A stretch of 64,000 nucleotides of DNA. It comes from Latrodectus hesperus. Taxonomy: Eukaryota > Arthropoda > Arachnida > Araneae > Theridiidae. The translations under genes and the position numbers were made by a program. The notes beneath the pieces were generated by a model. It saw nothing but the letters and a program-made list of their open reading frames with translations. It was not told the DNA's origin and searched no databases. This document shows positions 27,001 to 64,000 of this stretch, piece by piece; the stretch's first letter is position 1; every line of letters starts with the position of its first letter. Where the stretch lies: NCBI GenBank assembly GCA_037975125.1, contig CM075851.1:120248908-120312907 (forward strand), read 5' to 3'.

Positions 27001-29908
27001 AAAATATTCACCAAATAACTTGTTTTATATGTATAGAAGATTTTCTTTAATATTATAGGCTTCTTTACCTCTTTTTAAGGATTAGAAGATTCACAAATAT
27101 TTTTAAAAAGCATAAGTATTTTAAAATAAATTCTCAATATAACAAAGTAAATAATTCAGTTTATTACTTTTCTTATAAGAGGATTGTCAATATATATGTT
27201 GAATACATTTTTTTAACTAAGTTAACAAAGCAATTCCTGTTACAAATTAATTTGCTTTAAACCGAAGATTGCAATTAAAATAACATACTGACTTTAGAAA
27301 TTATGATTTGCATATGACTAACTTGTAACATAAATCCAAAAGCACCATAAACCTAGAGCATTATTAACATGTTTTGTACTCATTTTTATCATAAATGCAA
27401 CTTAAATTCATAAAACTATTTATAAATAAAAATAATTAAAATTTGAAGTATTCTTAGTATTTAAAATCCATCACAATGCATAAAGTAGATTAATAAAGTT
27501 GATACATACTTAGAAATATATATATATAATTAAGTAATTTCTGATGTTCTGATTTGGTTAACAGAATATTATAAATGGTGTATTAAAAATGTTTCTGCTC
27601 TTCTTAGGCAAAATGCAGTACACTTAAAAATCAATAGATTTAATTAATAGTAAATTAAAAATGAGAGTTAAATATAAATTGTAATCAGGCAGGGAGTCTC
27701 CCAATTCTTTTTCTCTGCATAAATTATTATAATCAAACAAGCAAATAAAACTTTCCTATAATTTATGCTATATGAAATAGACTTTCAATAATCAACCCAA
27801 GTTATAAAATATTTTTATAGTAAAATATTAAACTACCTTAAGAGTTTTCAGAAAAATATTTTTGAATAGACTTATTTATGTTATTCAGTGAATGACTTTG
27901 TTATGTCATTTAGTAATTTTTGACCAAAAGAATCACTAACAATTCTCAATATTATTTGCACACACAACTGGTTATGGAAAAACATATAGCTTCTATGATT
28001 GCAAGATCTTTGGACAAATAAATATATGAAACAATATAATGGGAAAGATAGGGGAATGCCTCAATCGAATTTCTGTTGGTGGTAGAAGGGAAATAAAATA
28101 TCTGCGGATCAACAAGCACCAACCTCCACTGAGGCAATGGCAACCATTTTTTTTATAAGAGAACAATTGAACCAACAGTATCTGCAACAACAATGATATT
28201 ACTTCATTAACACCAAAACACATTTATGACTGCCATGCCATTTAAAGATCTCTAGCTCTGCTCAGAGAATTCCCCCCTCAACATCGAAAATAGTTTATAC
28301 ACCAAAAACATCAAAGAGATAACCAGCTTGTTCTGCACACACTTGATCATCATTAGTTCTCCAGATGAACACAACACCAATCAAATGTAAAAGTAATCTT
28401 AATTATTCACAAATATCATTAATGCTGCACAAACACTACTTCATATGATAATTTACAATACAATTATAAATTGAATACAAAAAGGATGAGATTTTGCTTT
28501 CATGTACCCAAAATATTTGAATAAAAGGAGAGCCAGATATTTATATATTTGATGAAAGTTATTAAAATTTTTAGACTGATAAATCACTTAGCATTAGAAG
28601 CAAAATCAGCTCTGAATATAAAAGTGAAAATATTAATAAGGTTTAAAATTCAGAACTAAATTTTTGCTGTTGTTCTTGTGGCGTATCCCTCCTGGTTGAC
28701 AGTAACATCAAACCATGTGTTTGAGCCCAAACACCTACAATGGAGCATAGCTTCAGGGTTCGGAAATAGCTGGCCTTATTTAAACCGATGCAAGCCAAAA
28801 TGTGAGTAGGAGCAGCTTGAGACATATTGCATTTTGAACACAGGGGATAAAATTTGTGGCCTGTCACATGATATTGTATACGGGTGTGTCCACTTTGAAA
28901 TCTCACAAGATTGTCTGATCACACTTGTTGCCAACCCCATTCAGAACAGCATCGGAGCAATTTTCTGCATACCACTCATGCCCTGGGGCTCTCCTCCAAG
29001 AACAGATATCTTGCCTAACCCAGGTGGCGATCTCTGAAAAAGTAAATCAGCCACCATTAGCAGTATCCTTATGACTAACCTCTCGGGCCAGACCATCAAC
29101 AGTTTCATTTCTGAGCACATCCACATGTGGTGAATAGTGGTTTAACCATTGATAGGTGATTTTTACATTGGCAATCAAGTGATTCAAAAGCCAGATAATG
29201 TTCTAAGTTGTTCGATCCCCATGCTTTCTCCATTCAGATAAATGCTGAATGGAGCTACGACGATCACTTAAAATCTAAATGTCAGTGCACTCTCAGTTAT
29301 GCAAAATTTCAAAGCCTCCGTTGTTCGGATTTTTAAACATAATTAATTGAATTAAAAATTTTAAATATTCATAAACATACTATTTTGGATTTCTTAAAAT
29401 TATACATTCATCCCTAATAATCATTGCCTAATAATTAACATAAATGTTTAATTTATAGGGAGGTATCATTTTTTTTATGTGGAATGTGTAAATAAGGGAT
29501 ACAACACCAAAGGATCAAGCTATATCCCTTGGTATAAATTAATTTTATTGAGAATAATTACGTATAATGATTTATAATAAATGTCAGCTTTTAACAATTT
29601 ATAAAATGAAAATGCTCTTATCCGAAACTTCATTCCGAACATAAATTTAATATTGACTCGAATAATAAGTTTTGAATTTATTCAGCATAATACATCAATC
29701 AAAACAAGAATTTCACATATGATAAAGATAAAATATTTAAATTCCAGTAAACTATTGCGTAACTTGTGAGAGTGATATCAGCCTTTGTTTATATTTCATT
29801 TTCAAACGCCGGTTAATGCATATGCTTCCTATCCACTAAATATGAATTTGACAGAATTTTCTAAAACAATATATAGAAATATAAATTGCATACTTGTTCT
29901 TCTGACAT
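15012..29908 (-). CDS. RanBP1: Ran-specific GTPase-binding protein 1 (six coding exons, complete)
   Basis: RanBP1 binds Ran-GTP in the cytoplasm and, with RanGAP, drives GTP hydrolysis that disassembles export complexes. Exons (minus strand): 29894-29908 (MSEEQ), 26707-26813, 26459-26616, 20111-20239, 18406-18492 and 15012-15181. All introns are GT-AG and phases join exactly to 666 nt (221 residues plus stop; the human protein is 201). The Ran-binding domain (about residues 15-155) shows [34 protein letters not shown] (exon 3), [32 protein letters not shown] (exon 4) and [12 protein letters not shown] (exon 5). Residues 166-182 are strongly acidic. [10 protein letters not shown] (197-206) fits the leucine-rich nuclear export signal known in vertebrate RanBP1. 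The first intron is about 3.1 kb, and the 6.2-kb intron 3 holds three transposon relics. The first-exon start is the only in-frame ATG before the first splice site; the 15-nt exon is the least certain part. Confidence 0.95.
15577..15811 (-). other. Unidentified exon-like open stretch inside RanBP1 intron 5
   Basis: Between a possible acceptor (TTTCTATAG ending at 15812) and a donor-like GAG/GTAATT at 15577-15575 there are 78 codons without a stop in one frame. The predicted peptide includes [20 protein letters not shown] and HKTAMQKL, which looks protein-like and not like translated AT-rich intron. Its phase (one leading base, none trailing) does not fit between RanBP1 exons 5 and 6, so it is not a simple cassette exon. 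I do not recognise the family. It may be a captured fragment of another gene, a transposon piece, or chance. Confidence 0.35.
19190..19330 (-). repeat. tRNA-derived SINE copy (family 1)
   Basis: On the minus strand a B-box-like GGTTCAAGTCTCAC is followed by CATGGATGTTTATAGTGTTT and a tail GTACTTTAATCTGTAAGAC. The same order of blocks recurs near 34900, 42750, 53350 and 55040. The tRNA-like part is degenerate. Confidence 0.6.
21188..22071 (-). pseudogene. Merlin-type (IS1595/ISXO2-like) transposase relic
   Basis: On the minus strand, reading through stops: [76 protein letters not shown]. The order (first aspartate in VxIDxSxFGK, the W-FGGIE strand, then the HTNSVEGTW box that supplies the last catalytic residue) is diagnostic of the IS1595-like DDE family, whose eukaryotic branch is the Merlin superfamily. 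At least six in-frame stops and a frame shift near 21420 make it dead. It lies in RanBP1 intron 3. Terminal inverted repeats were not located, so element limits are those of the coding relic. Confidence 0.8.
22395..22720 (-). mobile_element. 3' end of a non-LTR retrotransposon (ORF2 C-terminus)
   Basis: The minus strand reads [41 protein letters not shown] and KALALLGCC with stops between. This pattern (RGRxKxRWxD...L..NW...AxxRxxWKxxL..A..L.GL) is the familiar C-terminal region following the reverse transcriptase in many arthropod non-LTR elements. No reverse transcriptase core is present, so it is a 5'-truncated fragment, as target-primed insertion commonly leaves. Clade not determined. Confidence 0.65.
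22769..26069 (-). mobile_element. hAT DNA transposon, nearly full length, in RanBP1 intron 3
   Basis: Left end CAGGGATGTTTGTG (22769) and the complement of the right end, CAGAGGTGTTTGTG (from 26069), form imperfect inverted repeats of the hAT type. Subterminal ATTCCCTG and ATCCCTGGAATTCCGGG blocks also pair roughly. The hexamer TCTATA directly abuts both ends (22763-22768 and 26070-26075), as part of the 8-bp duplication hAT elements make. The transposase lies on the minus strand inside. The insertion does not touch RanBP1 splice sites. Confidence 0.85.
23016..25487 (-). pseudogene. hAT transposase (DUF4371-type), frameshifted
   Basis: The minus-strand reading starts [16 protein letters not shown] at 25487. 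A zinc-finger-like block with [13 protein letters not shown] and [10 protein letters not shown] follows, then the DUF4371-like core ([71 protein letters not shown]; 24672-25265), and C-terminal helices ending with a dimerisation-like block [20 protein letters not shown] (23325-23513). There is one internal TAG in the first 40 codons and at least four frame changes (near 24650, 24150, 23540 and 23320). The protein is therefore not made, though most of the roughly 800 codons survive. The first DDE aspartate appears in NLDEST. Confidence 0.82.
26880..28640. other. RanBP1 intron 1, 3' half: no gene recognised
   Basis: Mostly AT-rich. The stretch 27950-28400 has a more balanced composition and short open frames on the minus strand. 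It may be an old mobile element, but no family motif could be read from it. Confidence 0.4.
28641..29300 (-). pseudogene. RNase H and tail of a retroelement polyprotein, frameshifted
   Basis: On the minus strand: [15 protein letters not shown] (the RNase H aspartate strand), [27 protein letters not shown] (the WxPSHxxxxGNExAD region, degraded), then after a frame shift [30 protein letters not shown] and CIGLNK (a C-terminal CxxC...HxxxxC tail). This is the RNase H end of a non-LTR polyprotein of a type widespread in spider genomes. Stops occur in the first part. It lies within RanBP1 intron 1, on the same strand as the gene. Confidence 0.72.
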
Positions 29909-30744
29909 GATAAAAGTGCGATTGAAAAAGATTTCCTTCAAACCAATACAAGTTATTTCCTCTTACAATCTCAAACAAAGTTTTCATAACAATAACACAA
30001 TAATCGCGCGCTGAAACCGTGCTGCCATTATTATTCTAAGAAATGTAACTAACAAAAATTTTTTAAAATTTATTAAATTTAAATCGACAGACCAATACCA
30101 AAAACAAGAGAGAAATGTCTTTGTAAAGTACCTAAATTATATTATTAATACATTAAAACTATAATAAAATTGTTAACTTGTAACTGATGTTTTTATTGTA
30201 TCATAATGGCTATAGGAACCTAACAAATAAAGTCGTTCTTGTGATCAAATGGTTAGTGAACAACAATTCTATTCTATTCCATATTTCGATGACAATCATG
30301 TTAGTTTTTAACCTTCTTGGTCGTTGTTTTTAACTCTTGTTATGATGGTGATGAAATCTAGAAAAAAAAAGGTTACCTGTAAATGGTTTTAAAAGGGATA
30401 TGTTAAGCATGTGTCATTACGTGTCTCATAAATCTCTATAAAGAGAGAGAGAGATTGTCCATTGACTAAAATTCTCATTTAATATAGTTCCAAATTAAGG
30501 CTATTTGCTTTTATTTATCTGAATTTTTAGTAATTCAAGCAGTTTAATGTAAAAATAATTCTTCATAGGTTATCTTGGCTCTATATTGGCTAATCATGGC
30601 TTTGTCTAGGTCCAGTATTGGAGGTCTATATTGGGCTAATTCTGAATGGCCTACATTTCATTATATAGCACCAATGTGGGTTGCCTTGATAGGGGCAAAC
30701 TTGACAACCTACATAGGACAAAAAAACAATTATCCTCGTAGAAA

Positions 30745-30947
30745 AAAGTGATCATTTTTTGATCAAGTATCCGAGTTCGACAGAGAAAGGACAGCGGCCT
30801 ACCGAGATTGTGAATTATCTTTCCGGGAAATCGGTCGTCATGTTGGATGAAGCCAAAGAACTCTAATGAGGATATGTGATCATTGGATGCAGGAGGGTAC
30901 GATGGACTGACGTGTCTGATAGCAACCACGTCAGTGCGACTCAAAAG
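30745..30947 (+). pseudogene. Tc1-like transposase, N-terminal half (split by a hAT insertion)
   Basis: The plus strand reads FDQVSEFDRERTAAYRDCEL, SFREIGRHVG, LMRICDHWMQEGTMD, RQCDSKEF with stops between. This is the paired helix-turn-helix DNA-binding region of a Tc1 transposase. The reading stops abruptly at about 30947, where hAT sequence begins. About 25-30 codons expected before the next Tc1 block (VSARTI at 32734) are missing. Confidence 0.82.
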
Positions 30948-30952
30948 AATTT

Positions 30953-32295
30953 TTTTAAGTAACAACACTGTACAAAGACGTATTGATGAAATGAGCTCTG
31001 ATATAAAAAGCTTCTTTTGTAATTATCTGCAAACTACTACATGCACACACATTTTTCTATTCAATTGGATGGGTTTACTTTGCCTGGTAATGAAGCATCA
31101 TCATTGGCATACGTTCGATTTGTTATGGATGAAGAAATCCATGAAGAGCTGCTATTTGCAAAAACTTTGTAGTCGGACACTAAAGGTGAATTGATATTTA
31201 ATGCTCTGAGGGATATCGTTACAGAAAAATCTATTCCATTTACAAACATTATTTCGGTGGAAGCAGATAGAACTCCTGCCATGTTCGGGCGATATCGTGG
31301 GTTTATATAAGCCATCTTAATCTCTATCTTAATCTAAAGCCATCTCGAGCGATATCGTGGGTTTATATAAGCCAGCCATTTAAGATGGCTTATATATAGG
31401 GCGATATATAAGCCATCTTAAAAGAATAATACCAGGACTAATTGCAATTCACTGTGTCATCCATCGACAACACCTTGCAGGGAAAAATTTGAGTGATGGA
31501 TTTCACCAGTCACTTCAATTTGTGATTAACGCAGTTAATAAAATAAAAAACAATGCTATGAATACCAGTTTATTTGCACTATTGTGCGATGATAATGGTG
31601 AAGATTTCCAACGACTGCTCTTACATACTGAAATACGCTGGTTATCGAAAGGTGCATGCTTATCGAGATTTTACTCACTTTTCGAATCAATGATAGAGTT
31701 TCTGGAAACTAAGGCACCAGATTTAAAAGAAAATCTAATCAAATATAAAGCGGACATTGCGTATTTAATAGTGTTGTTTAAAATATTCAATGGCGTTAAC
31801 TTGCAGTTACAAGGGGACAGCCTTAATTTAATAAAAACAAAGACTGTAGTTTCGGATTTTCTTGGTAAGTTGAAATTAATGAAGCAAAATATTAGTCGGT
31901 GTGAATTGTCCCAATTTCCGCACTTGTCACTGTCACAGATAGAATGTCTTGATGAGGATATGCAGATTTACGCTCAACATTTAAATATGGATGATGACTT
32001 CAAAAATAGAGTTGAAGTTATTCTGACGATAAAAATACCCCGATGCATCATAACCCCATTTGATGAAACGGAAGAGGCGAATGTGGTATTACAAGAGGAG
32101 CTACTTGAGCTCAGCACCAACCAGGAACTGAAGGGGAAATTTAAAAAAGGCTATCAAACATTTTGGCTGCAGGCAGAAATCCCCGAAAAATATGATGCGC
32201 CGTGGGAAATTACGAGAAAATTTTTGATAGCGTGTGTGTTTCCCTCGTCATATCTTGTTGTGAAAGAAGTTTTAGTGCCGTTACCAATTTGTTAA

Positions 32296-32330
<35 letters not shown>

Positions 32331-32432
32331 AGAACAGTACAGAACGGGGAGATTTGAGTTTACTTCTTAGAAAACTGAAGTCAAATATTGATAATTTGCT
32401 GCCAATTCATCAAGTACATCCGTCTCGTTAAA
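30953..32432 (+). pseudogene. hAT transposase remnant (ZBED5/FAM200-like)
   Basis: After LSNNTVQRRIDEMS, blocks with FVMDEEIHEELLF, TNIISVEADRTPAMFGRYRG (31246-31305), then an expansion at 31289-31420, then IAIHCVIHRQHLAG. An open stretch of 268 codons follows (31489-32295) with LLHTEIRWLSKGACLSRFYS, LFESMIEFLETKAPD, IAYLIVLFKIFNGVNLQLQG and CELSQFPHLS. This matches the transposase that gave rise to vertebrate ZBED5- and FAM200-type proteins. An A33 tract (32296-32328) sits where LTKKK codons are expected, so it is an expanded A-run inside the old coding frame and not a retroposition tail. Reading then continues RGDLSLLLRKLKSN to a TAA near 32430. Confidence 0.82.
32296..32328 (+). repeat. 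Poly-A tract inside the hAT coding remnant
   Basis: A run of about 33 A residues between NLLTK-type codons and the continuing transposase reading. It shifts or ends the frame (TAA just before it). Confidence 0.9.
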
Positions 32433-32727
32433 AGTATGACTATTTATTATTGTTGATTTACATTTCGAAGTTCATTATTGATTTTTTGTCAATTGTTGAT
32501 TGTTTGTAATAATAAATGTTTATAATTTTGTATAACCACAATGATTATTTTAGTAAATAGGACACAAGAAAATGTGCTTCTACTTTTGTTTTCTTTTTAT
32601 CACCCCCATATAAAGTAATATTTTTAAGAGTTTTGGGAATACAGTAGAAATGTAGCAGGTGGGAGTCTACCGAAAATAGCAAAACTTTGAAAGTGGTCTA
32701 CGAGAAAAAAAAGTTTGGGAACCAATG

Positions 32728-33437
32728 ATCTAGTGTCTGCGCGTACCATTCAACGCTGTTTACATCAGAGTGGTCTGTCCACAAGACGCCCATTGCTTCG
32801 TCTACTCTTGACGCTGAACGTCAGACGTCTCCGCCACCAATTATGCGATGAAAGAAGCATGTAGACAGCAGAATGGAATGAAATTATCTTTACTGACGAG
32901 TCACGCATCTGTCTGCAATACCAAGATGGTCGCATTCGAGTCTGGAGACACCGTGGATATGGGGCGGTATTGGATATCACTCTACCACTCCTCTAGAACA
33001 CATTGCCGATACTTTAAACAGCCAGAGATTTGTCTCCGAAATGTTGGAGTTAGTTGTCCTTCCTTACCTCCAGGGCTTGCCCACAGCCATATTTCAACAG
33101 AATAATGCGCGACCACACTTGTCACGCATTATCCAAGGGTTCTTCATTAATCACCAGATTGAATTGCTTTCCTGGCCGGCTCTCTCGCCGATAGAAAACA
33201 GTGGTCCAGGTTGCTCAACGATTGACCCAGATTACATCCCAAGCTACCACACTAGATCAACTTTGGCAACCTATGGAAGCTGCTTGGTATGCTGTTCCCC
33301 AAGAACACATCCAAAGTTTCTTTGAATCAATGTCGAGGAGTGTGGCAGCGGTGATCTCCAACAATGGTGGCTACTATGACTACCGATTTTCGCAGGAACC
33401 ACACTTCGCAGAAGTCTATATAAATTTAATCATTTGA
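32728..33437 (+). pseudogene. Tc1-like transposase, C-terminal half
   Basis: The plus strand resumes the Tc1 protein at VSARTIQRCLHQSGLSTRRP (32734), followed by AEWNEIIFTDESRICLQYQD (first catalytic aspartate), GRIRVWRHRGYG, an internal loss of about 50-60 codons, then LPTAIFQQNNARPHLSRIIQ (second catalytic aspartate changed to asparagine), ELLSWPALSPIEN, and finally LDQLWQPMEAAWYAVPQEHI and VAAVISNNGGYYDYRF. Several frame shifts and the D-to-N change make it dead. Tc1 copies with this ending are very common in spider genomes (family knowledge). Confidence 0.85.
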
Positions 33438-35225
33438 TACTTGGTTAACATGTTATTTACAAAATTTTGTTGTGATATCTCTTTTCCTTCTTGTATTGCA
33501 ATTTGGGTAGCCAGCAGTGTATTAACAGCAGCAATAAACTATTCGCTGTCAGGGGCCGAGATTTGGAGACAATTGGACTATATAAATGGTATGGCTGAGC
33601 TTTTAATTCAGTCAAAAATGTAAGATGTCAAATTATTGTCTCATGTAATTATTTAAATAATCATTTGAATCAAAATTTGATATTATGTAGATCAGAAGAT
33701 ATACTACCTCAACTTTACTTAACCATTTCTATAAATCCTCCCTGACCATTATTTCATATATTTCCAGAAAGTTAAGTAATGAAAATTTGTATGAAAAACA
33801 TTATTATGTAATAGTACTGTTGAGGGACAGTGTTATAAGGGATGATTGATAAGGAATAAAAACAGTGCCACACTCCAATATTCTATTAAATGATAATATG
33901 CAATCGATTCAGTTTCGTTCAATATTTTTGAGGACACATAAATGATTCCCGATTCCACCAAATTCTTTTTTTCTCAATTGAAATATACTCAAATGCCTCG
34001 CTGCAGCCCTGTTTCTATTTTCTTTAGTATATACATTCACATGTACCCTGTATGCCATGTTAAAGTAATGCTAACAAATGTAAGAAAATTGAACAGTAGA
34101 AATTTCACTCTTAAAAGCCGTTGACAAAAATTGGAAAGTTTAAACGAACCCATCATTGATTGTTGATGACGGTGCATTCACTGAACTCTACATAACACTC
34201 GACGAAGAAATAAGAAAAAATTGCATAACTGCGAATAGAAGAAATTTCGAGAAATAAATGTAATCATGAACTGAGTATCAGCTTATAAGACACACCCCAT
34301 TTTTCAGACCTATTTTCAAACAAATAGTGTACATCATATACGCTGGCAAATACAGTTAATTATGCAATTTTCTCATAATACATTTATTAGAGTTTATTTA
34401 TAAAATTATCTAGTATTCACACTTAGCTTGTGTGCTATGTTAAAGCAATGACAACGTTATATTTGAGTCATAACTTGCCAACAAATGCGAGAAAAGTTGA
34501 ACATTTCTTTTAATATCATGTTTAAATTTTTGTTTTCTTTATAATATGAAGTTTTACACATTTTCTCATAAACACTAGATATTTTTAAAATATGAAAATA
34601 AGAATGAAAATAGGCATTAATGATTTAAATAAAGTTCTGAAATTTGAATTAAATAATTGGTTTTTTGAATTGAAAAAAAGAAATAATTGGGTTTTTACTT
34701 TTATAAAAGCAGTTTTAAGTTTATTAATCGTTAAGAAAATTTTTACTTTAGTTTTTAAACATCAAATTTAAAGTTTTTTAAAATTTTTTGATAAAGGGTT
34801 TTATAGACTTTCAAATAACTGTAAATTAAAAAAAAATCTGAAAAAAAAATCTTATGATAGTAAGGATTTAAGTTTACTGCTAAATGGCTATTTTTGCACT
34901 CGAGGACTAATTTAGAACAATACTTGCTGATTAAAATGGATTATGGAGTATTTACAAACAACCACGTTCAAATAGCTATGAACTGTTGAACTGAAGGCCA
35001 TAGCACAAAATATTTAGGTGTTAGCTCAGGAATGATTTGTTTAGTTAAAATTTACTGTTGAACTAGTATCCCCAATTTTTAAAAACTTCAAGAAAAAACA
35101 ATATTTATTAAACAAAGCTTTTTTTTCAAAAAAATGGATTTAAAAAAAAAAACAAATTAAAGTTAAAAATATTTTCATAGTTTAAATACAACAAGAGGCA
35201 CAAAACTTGTAATAATGTTAGATAT
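33438..35225. other. Intergenic DNA between the Tc1/hAT relic and the LZTR1 3' end
   Basis: AT-rich; holds one SINE copy (about 34895-35015) but no gene that I can support. Between about 34000 and 34600 two similar segments occur (TGTATGCCATGTTAAAGTAA near 34048 and TGTGCTATGTTAAAGCAATG near 34430), each followed by a block with CAACAAATG-GAGAAAA-TTGAACA. They suggest a diverged repeat of about 380 bp spacing. Confidence 0.45.
34895..35015 (-). repeat. tRNA-derived SINE copy (family 1)
   Basis: On the minus strand: TGTGCTATGGCCTTCAGTTC (A-box side), a degenerate B box GCTATTTGAACG, GTTGTTTGTAAATACTCC, CCATTTTAATC and ATTAGTCC. The order matches the copies near 19.2, 42.8, 53.4 and 55.1 kb. 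Confidence 0.55.
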
Positions 35226-35231
35226 TTTATT
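35226..35231 (-). promoter_or_regulatory. Candidate polyadenylation signal of LZTR1
   Basis: AATAAA on the minus strand about 82 nt past the LZTR1 stop. Another AATAAA lies only 13 nt past the stop (35295-35300). The farther one is the more plausible signal by spacing. Both could be chance in AT-rich DNA. Confidence 0.45.
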
Positions 35232-35312
35232 ATTATTACATTAATAATTCAAAATATAACACTTATGACAGACATTCTTATTTACAGATATTAATTTATT
35301 ACATTTTAAAGG

Positions 35313-63265
<27,953 letters not shown>

Positions 63266-63354
63266 CTAGGAATAATGGGAAAAATTATTAAATGACACTT
63301 ATTTCATAAAACATATATTTATATATTTAAGTATGACTATATGCAGCTTTTAGG

Positions 63355-63362
<8 letters not shown>

Positions 63363-63418
<56 letters not shown>
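63363..63418. repeat. (TA)n microsatellite, once interrupted
   Basis: A TA tract with one TG interruption at 63408, upstream of the first LZTR1 exon in the window. Confidence 0.95.
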
Positions 63419-63784
63419 AAACAAAGCAAAAACAGAAATACTACAAAAATTACGAGGATGAAAAATGAATAAGTAAAGTACAACTATACAAAATATTTAG
63501 CAAAATCACCCAGTGTAAAAGCAGCTCAAAGTAGAATTACCAAAAATATACAATTACAAAATTCAAAATCTTTTAAAACAAGTAATTTTAAAACAAGTAA
63601 CTTTTCTAACAAGTAATTTTAAAAATTTTGTTTTTAGAAGGAAAAAGCTGCTAAAGAAATCCTTAAGTTATATCAAACATATATACTATGCTTTTCACTT
63701 TATTGATTGTAATATAAAAACCATAAATTTTAATGCTTTATCTTCTCTTCTAACATATGAATACAAATAACTCATTGAGTAATA

Positions 63785-63955
63785 ATTGACTGTATTATCA
63801 AGACAGACAGCATTTCAGAAGAAATAAGTTGGTCAAAAGAACAAGAAACCGATCTCATTGCGCAAATGGCTCAATACACCAGCATACAAGACCAATACAA
63901 AGTGTATTCTGAATTACTAGCAAATTATTACAGATGCTTTAGGATTCACAATTAA
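63785..63955 (+). other. Unidentified open stretch, protein-like
   Basis: Fifty-two codons after an in-frame TGA, including SISEEISWSKEQETDLIAQ, MAQYTSIQDQYKVYSELLAN and YYRCFRIHN before TAA. The composition is hydrophilic and helix-prone, unlike translated AT-rich intron. It lies antisense in the LZTR1 intron. I do not recognise the family; a mobile-element fragment is the likeliest explanation. Confidence 0.3.
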
Positions 63956-64000
63956 TGACAGTTTAGATTCTATTTTTTCTAGTACTTAAATTACAGATCT

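Larger units (their letters stand above)
30948..32727 (+). mobile_element. hAT element lacking its left end, inserted in a Tc1 relic
   Basis: Transposase reading begins in mid-protein with LSNNTVQRRIDEMS (30953) and runs through to HQVHPSR near 32430. After a 3' untranslated stretch the right terminus reads AAAAAAGTTTGGGAACCAATG (ends 32727), the complement of the Charlie-like hAT start CANTGGTTCCCAAAC. The following bases ATCTAGTG would be one copy of the 8-bp target duplication. No left terminus, BED zinc finger or matching ATCTAGTG is present at the left junction, so a deletion removed the left end together with part of the Tc1 host. Confidence 0.78.

Noticed and set aside
30555..30720. 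Sequence with repeated TATTGG-GGCTAAT words as a transposon end
   Set aside because: The words recur but no inverted end or duplication could be defined; possibly the 5' flank of the Tc1 relic.
32296..32328. A33 tract read as a retroposition poly-A tail
   Set aside because: Transposase coding resemblance continues after it, so it is an internal A-run expansion in the hAT remnant and not a 3' tail.

Overview
This is a eukaryotic, very AT-rich genomic window (roughly three quarters A+T by eye). It most likely comes from an arthropod, and probably a spider or other chelicerate. The evidence is small exons with GT-AG introns, a nuclear tRNA gene with an intron, long (AT)n microsatellites, and many decayed DNA transposons (Tc1/mariner, hAT, Merlin, piggyBac) and retroelements (BEL/Pao, two non-LTR fragments, a tRNA-derived SINE). 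The Tc1, hAT and RNase H fragments read like families common in spider genomes, but that lineage call is inference.

Layout. 1-12.7 kb is intergenic: a mariner-type MITE with near-perfect inverted ends (120-332), a 209-bp (AT)n tract, an intron-containing tRNA-Leu(CAA) gene on the minus strand, a dead Tc1 transposase, and a second dead Tc1 transposase split by a decayed BEL/Pao retrotransposon (7356-12706) with both LTRs. 15.0-29.9 kb holds a complete six-exon RanBP1 gene on the minus strand (221 codons plus stop). Its introns carry a Merlin-type transposase relic, the 3' end of a non-LTR element, a nearly full-length hAT element with terminal inverted repeats, and an RNase H fragment. 30.7-33.4 kb, between the two genes, holds a Tc1 transposase interrupted by a hAT copy that has lost its left end. 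35.3-63.3 kb is the last 18 coding exons of an LZTR1 gene (Kelch propeller, BTB-BACK, BTB-BACK) on the minus strand. Its N-terminal part (about 130-150 residues by comparison with the human protein) lies past the right edge. Introns hold a deleted piggyBac element, several copies of one SINE family, hairpin palindromes and four large (AT)n tracts.

How the genes work together: RanBP1 is the cytoplasmic Ran-GTP binding cofactor of nuclear transport, and LZTR1 is a CUL3 ubiquitin-ligase adaptor for RAS-family GTPases. They share no direct pathway, but both act on small GTPases of the RAS superfamily. They lie in tandem on one strand, about 5.4 kb apart between the LZTR1 stop and the RanBP1 start. 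The human orthologues both map to 22q11.2, so this may be a remnant of old linkage.

Most unusual structures: the 827-bp piggyBac derivative (45502-46328), which keeps its TTAA duplications, its inverted ends, the first codons of the transposase and an array of five CGAG-N5-CTCG palindromes at 44-bp steps; the nested insertions; a GC-AG intron in LZTR1; a 29-bp-arm hairpin in an LZTR1 intron; and an exon-like open stretch at 15577-15811 that I could not identify.
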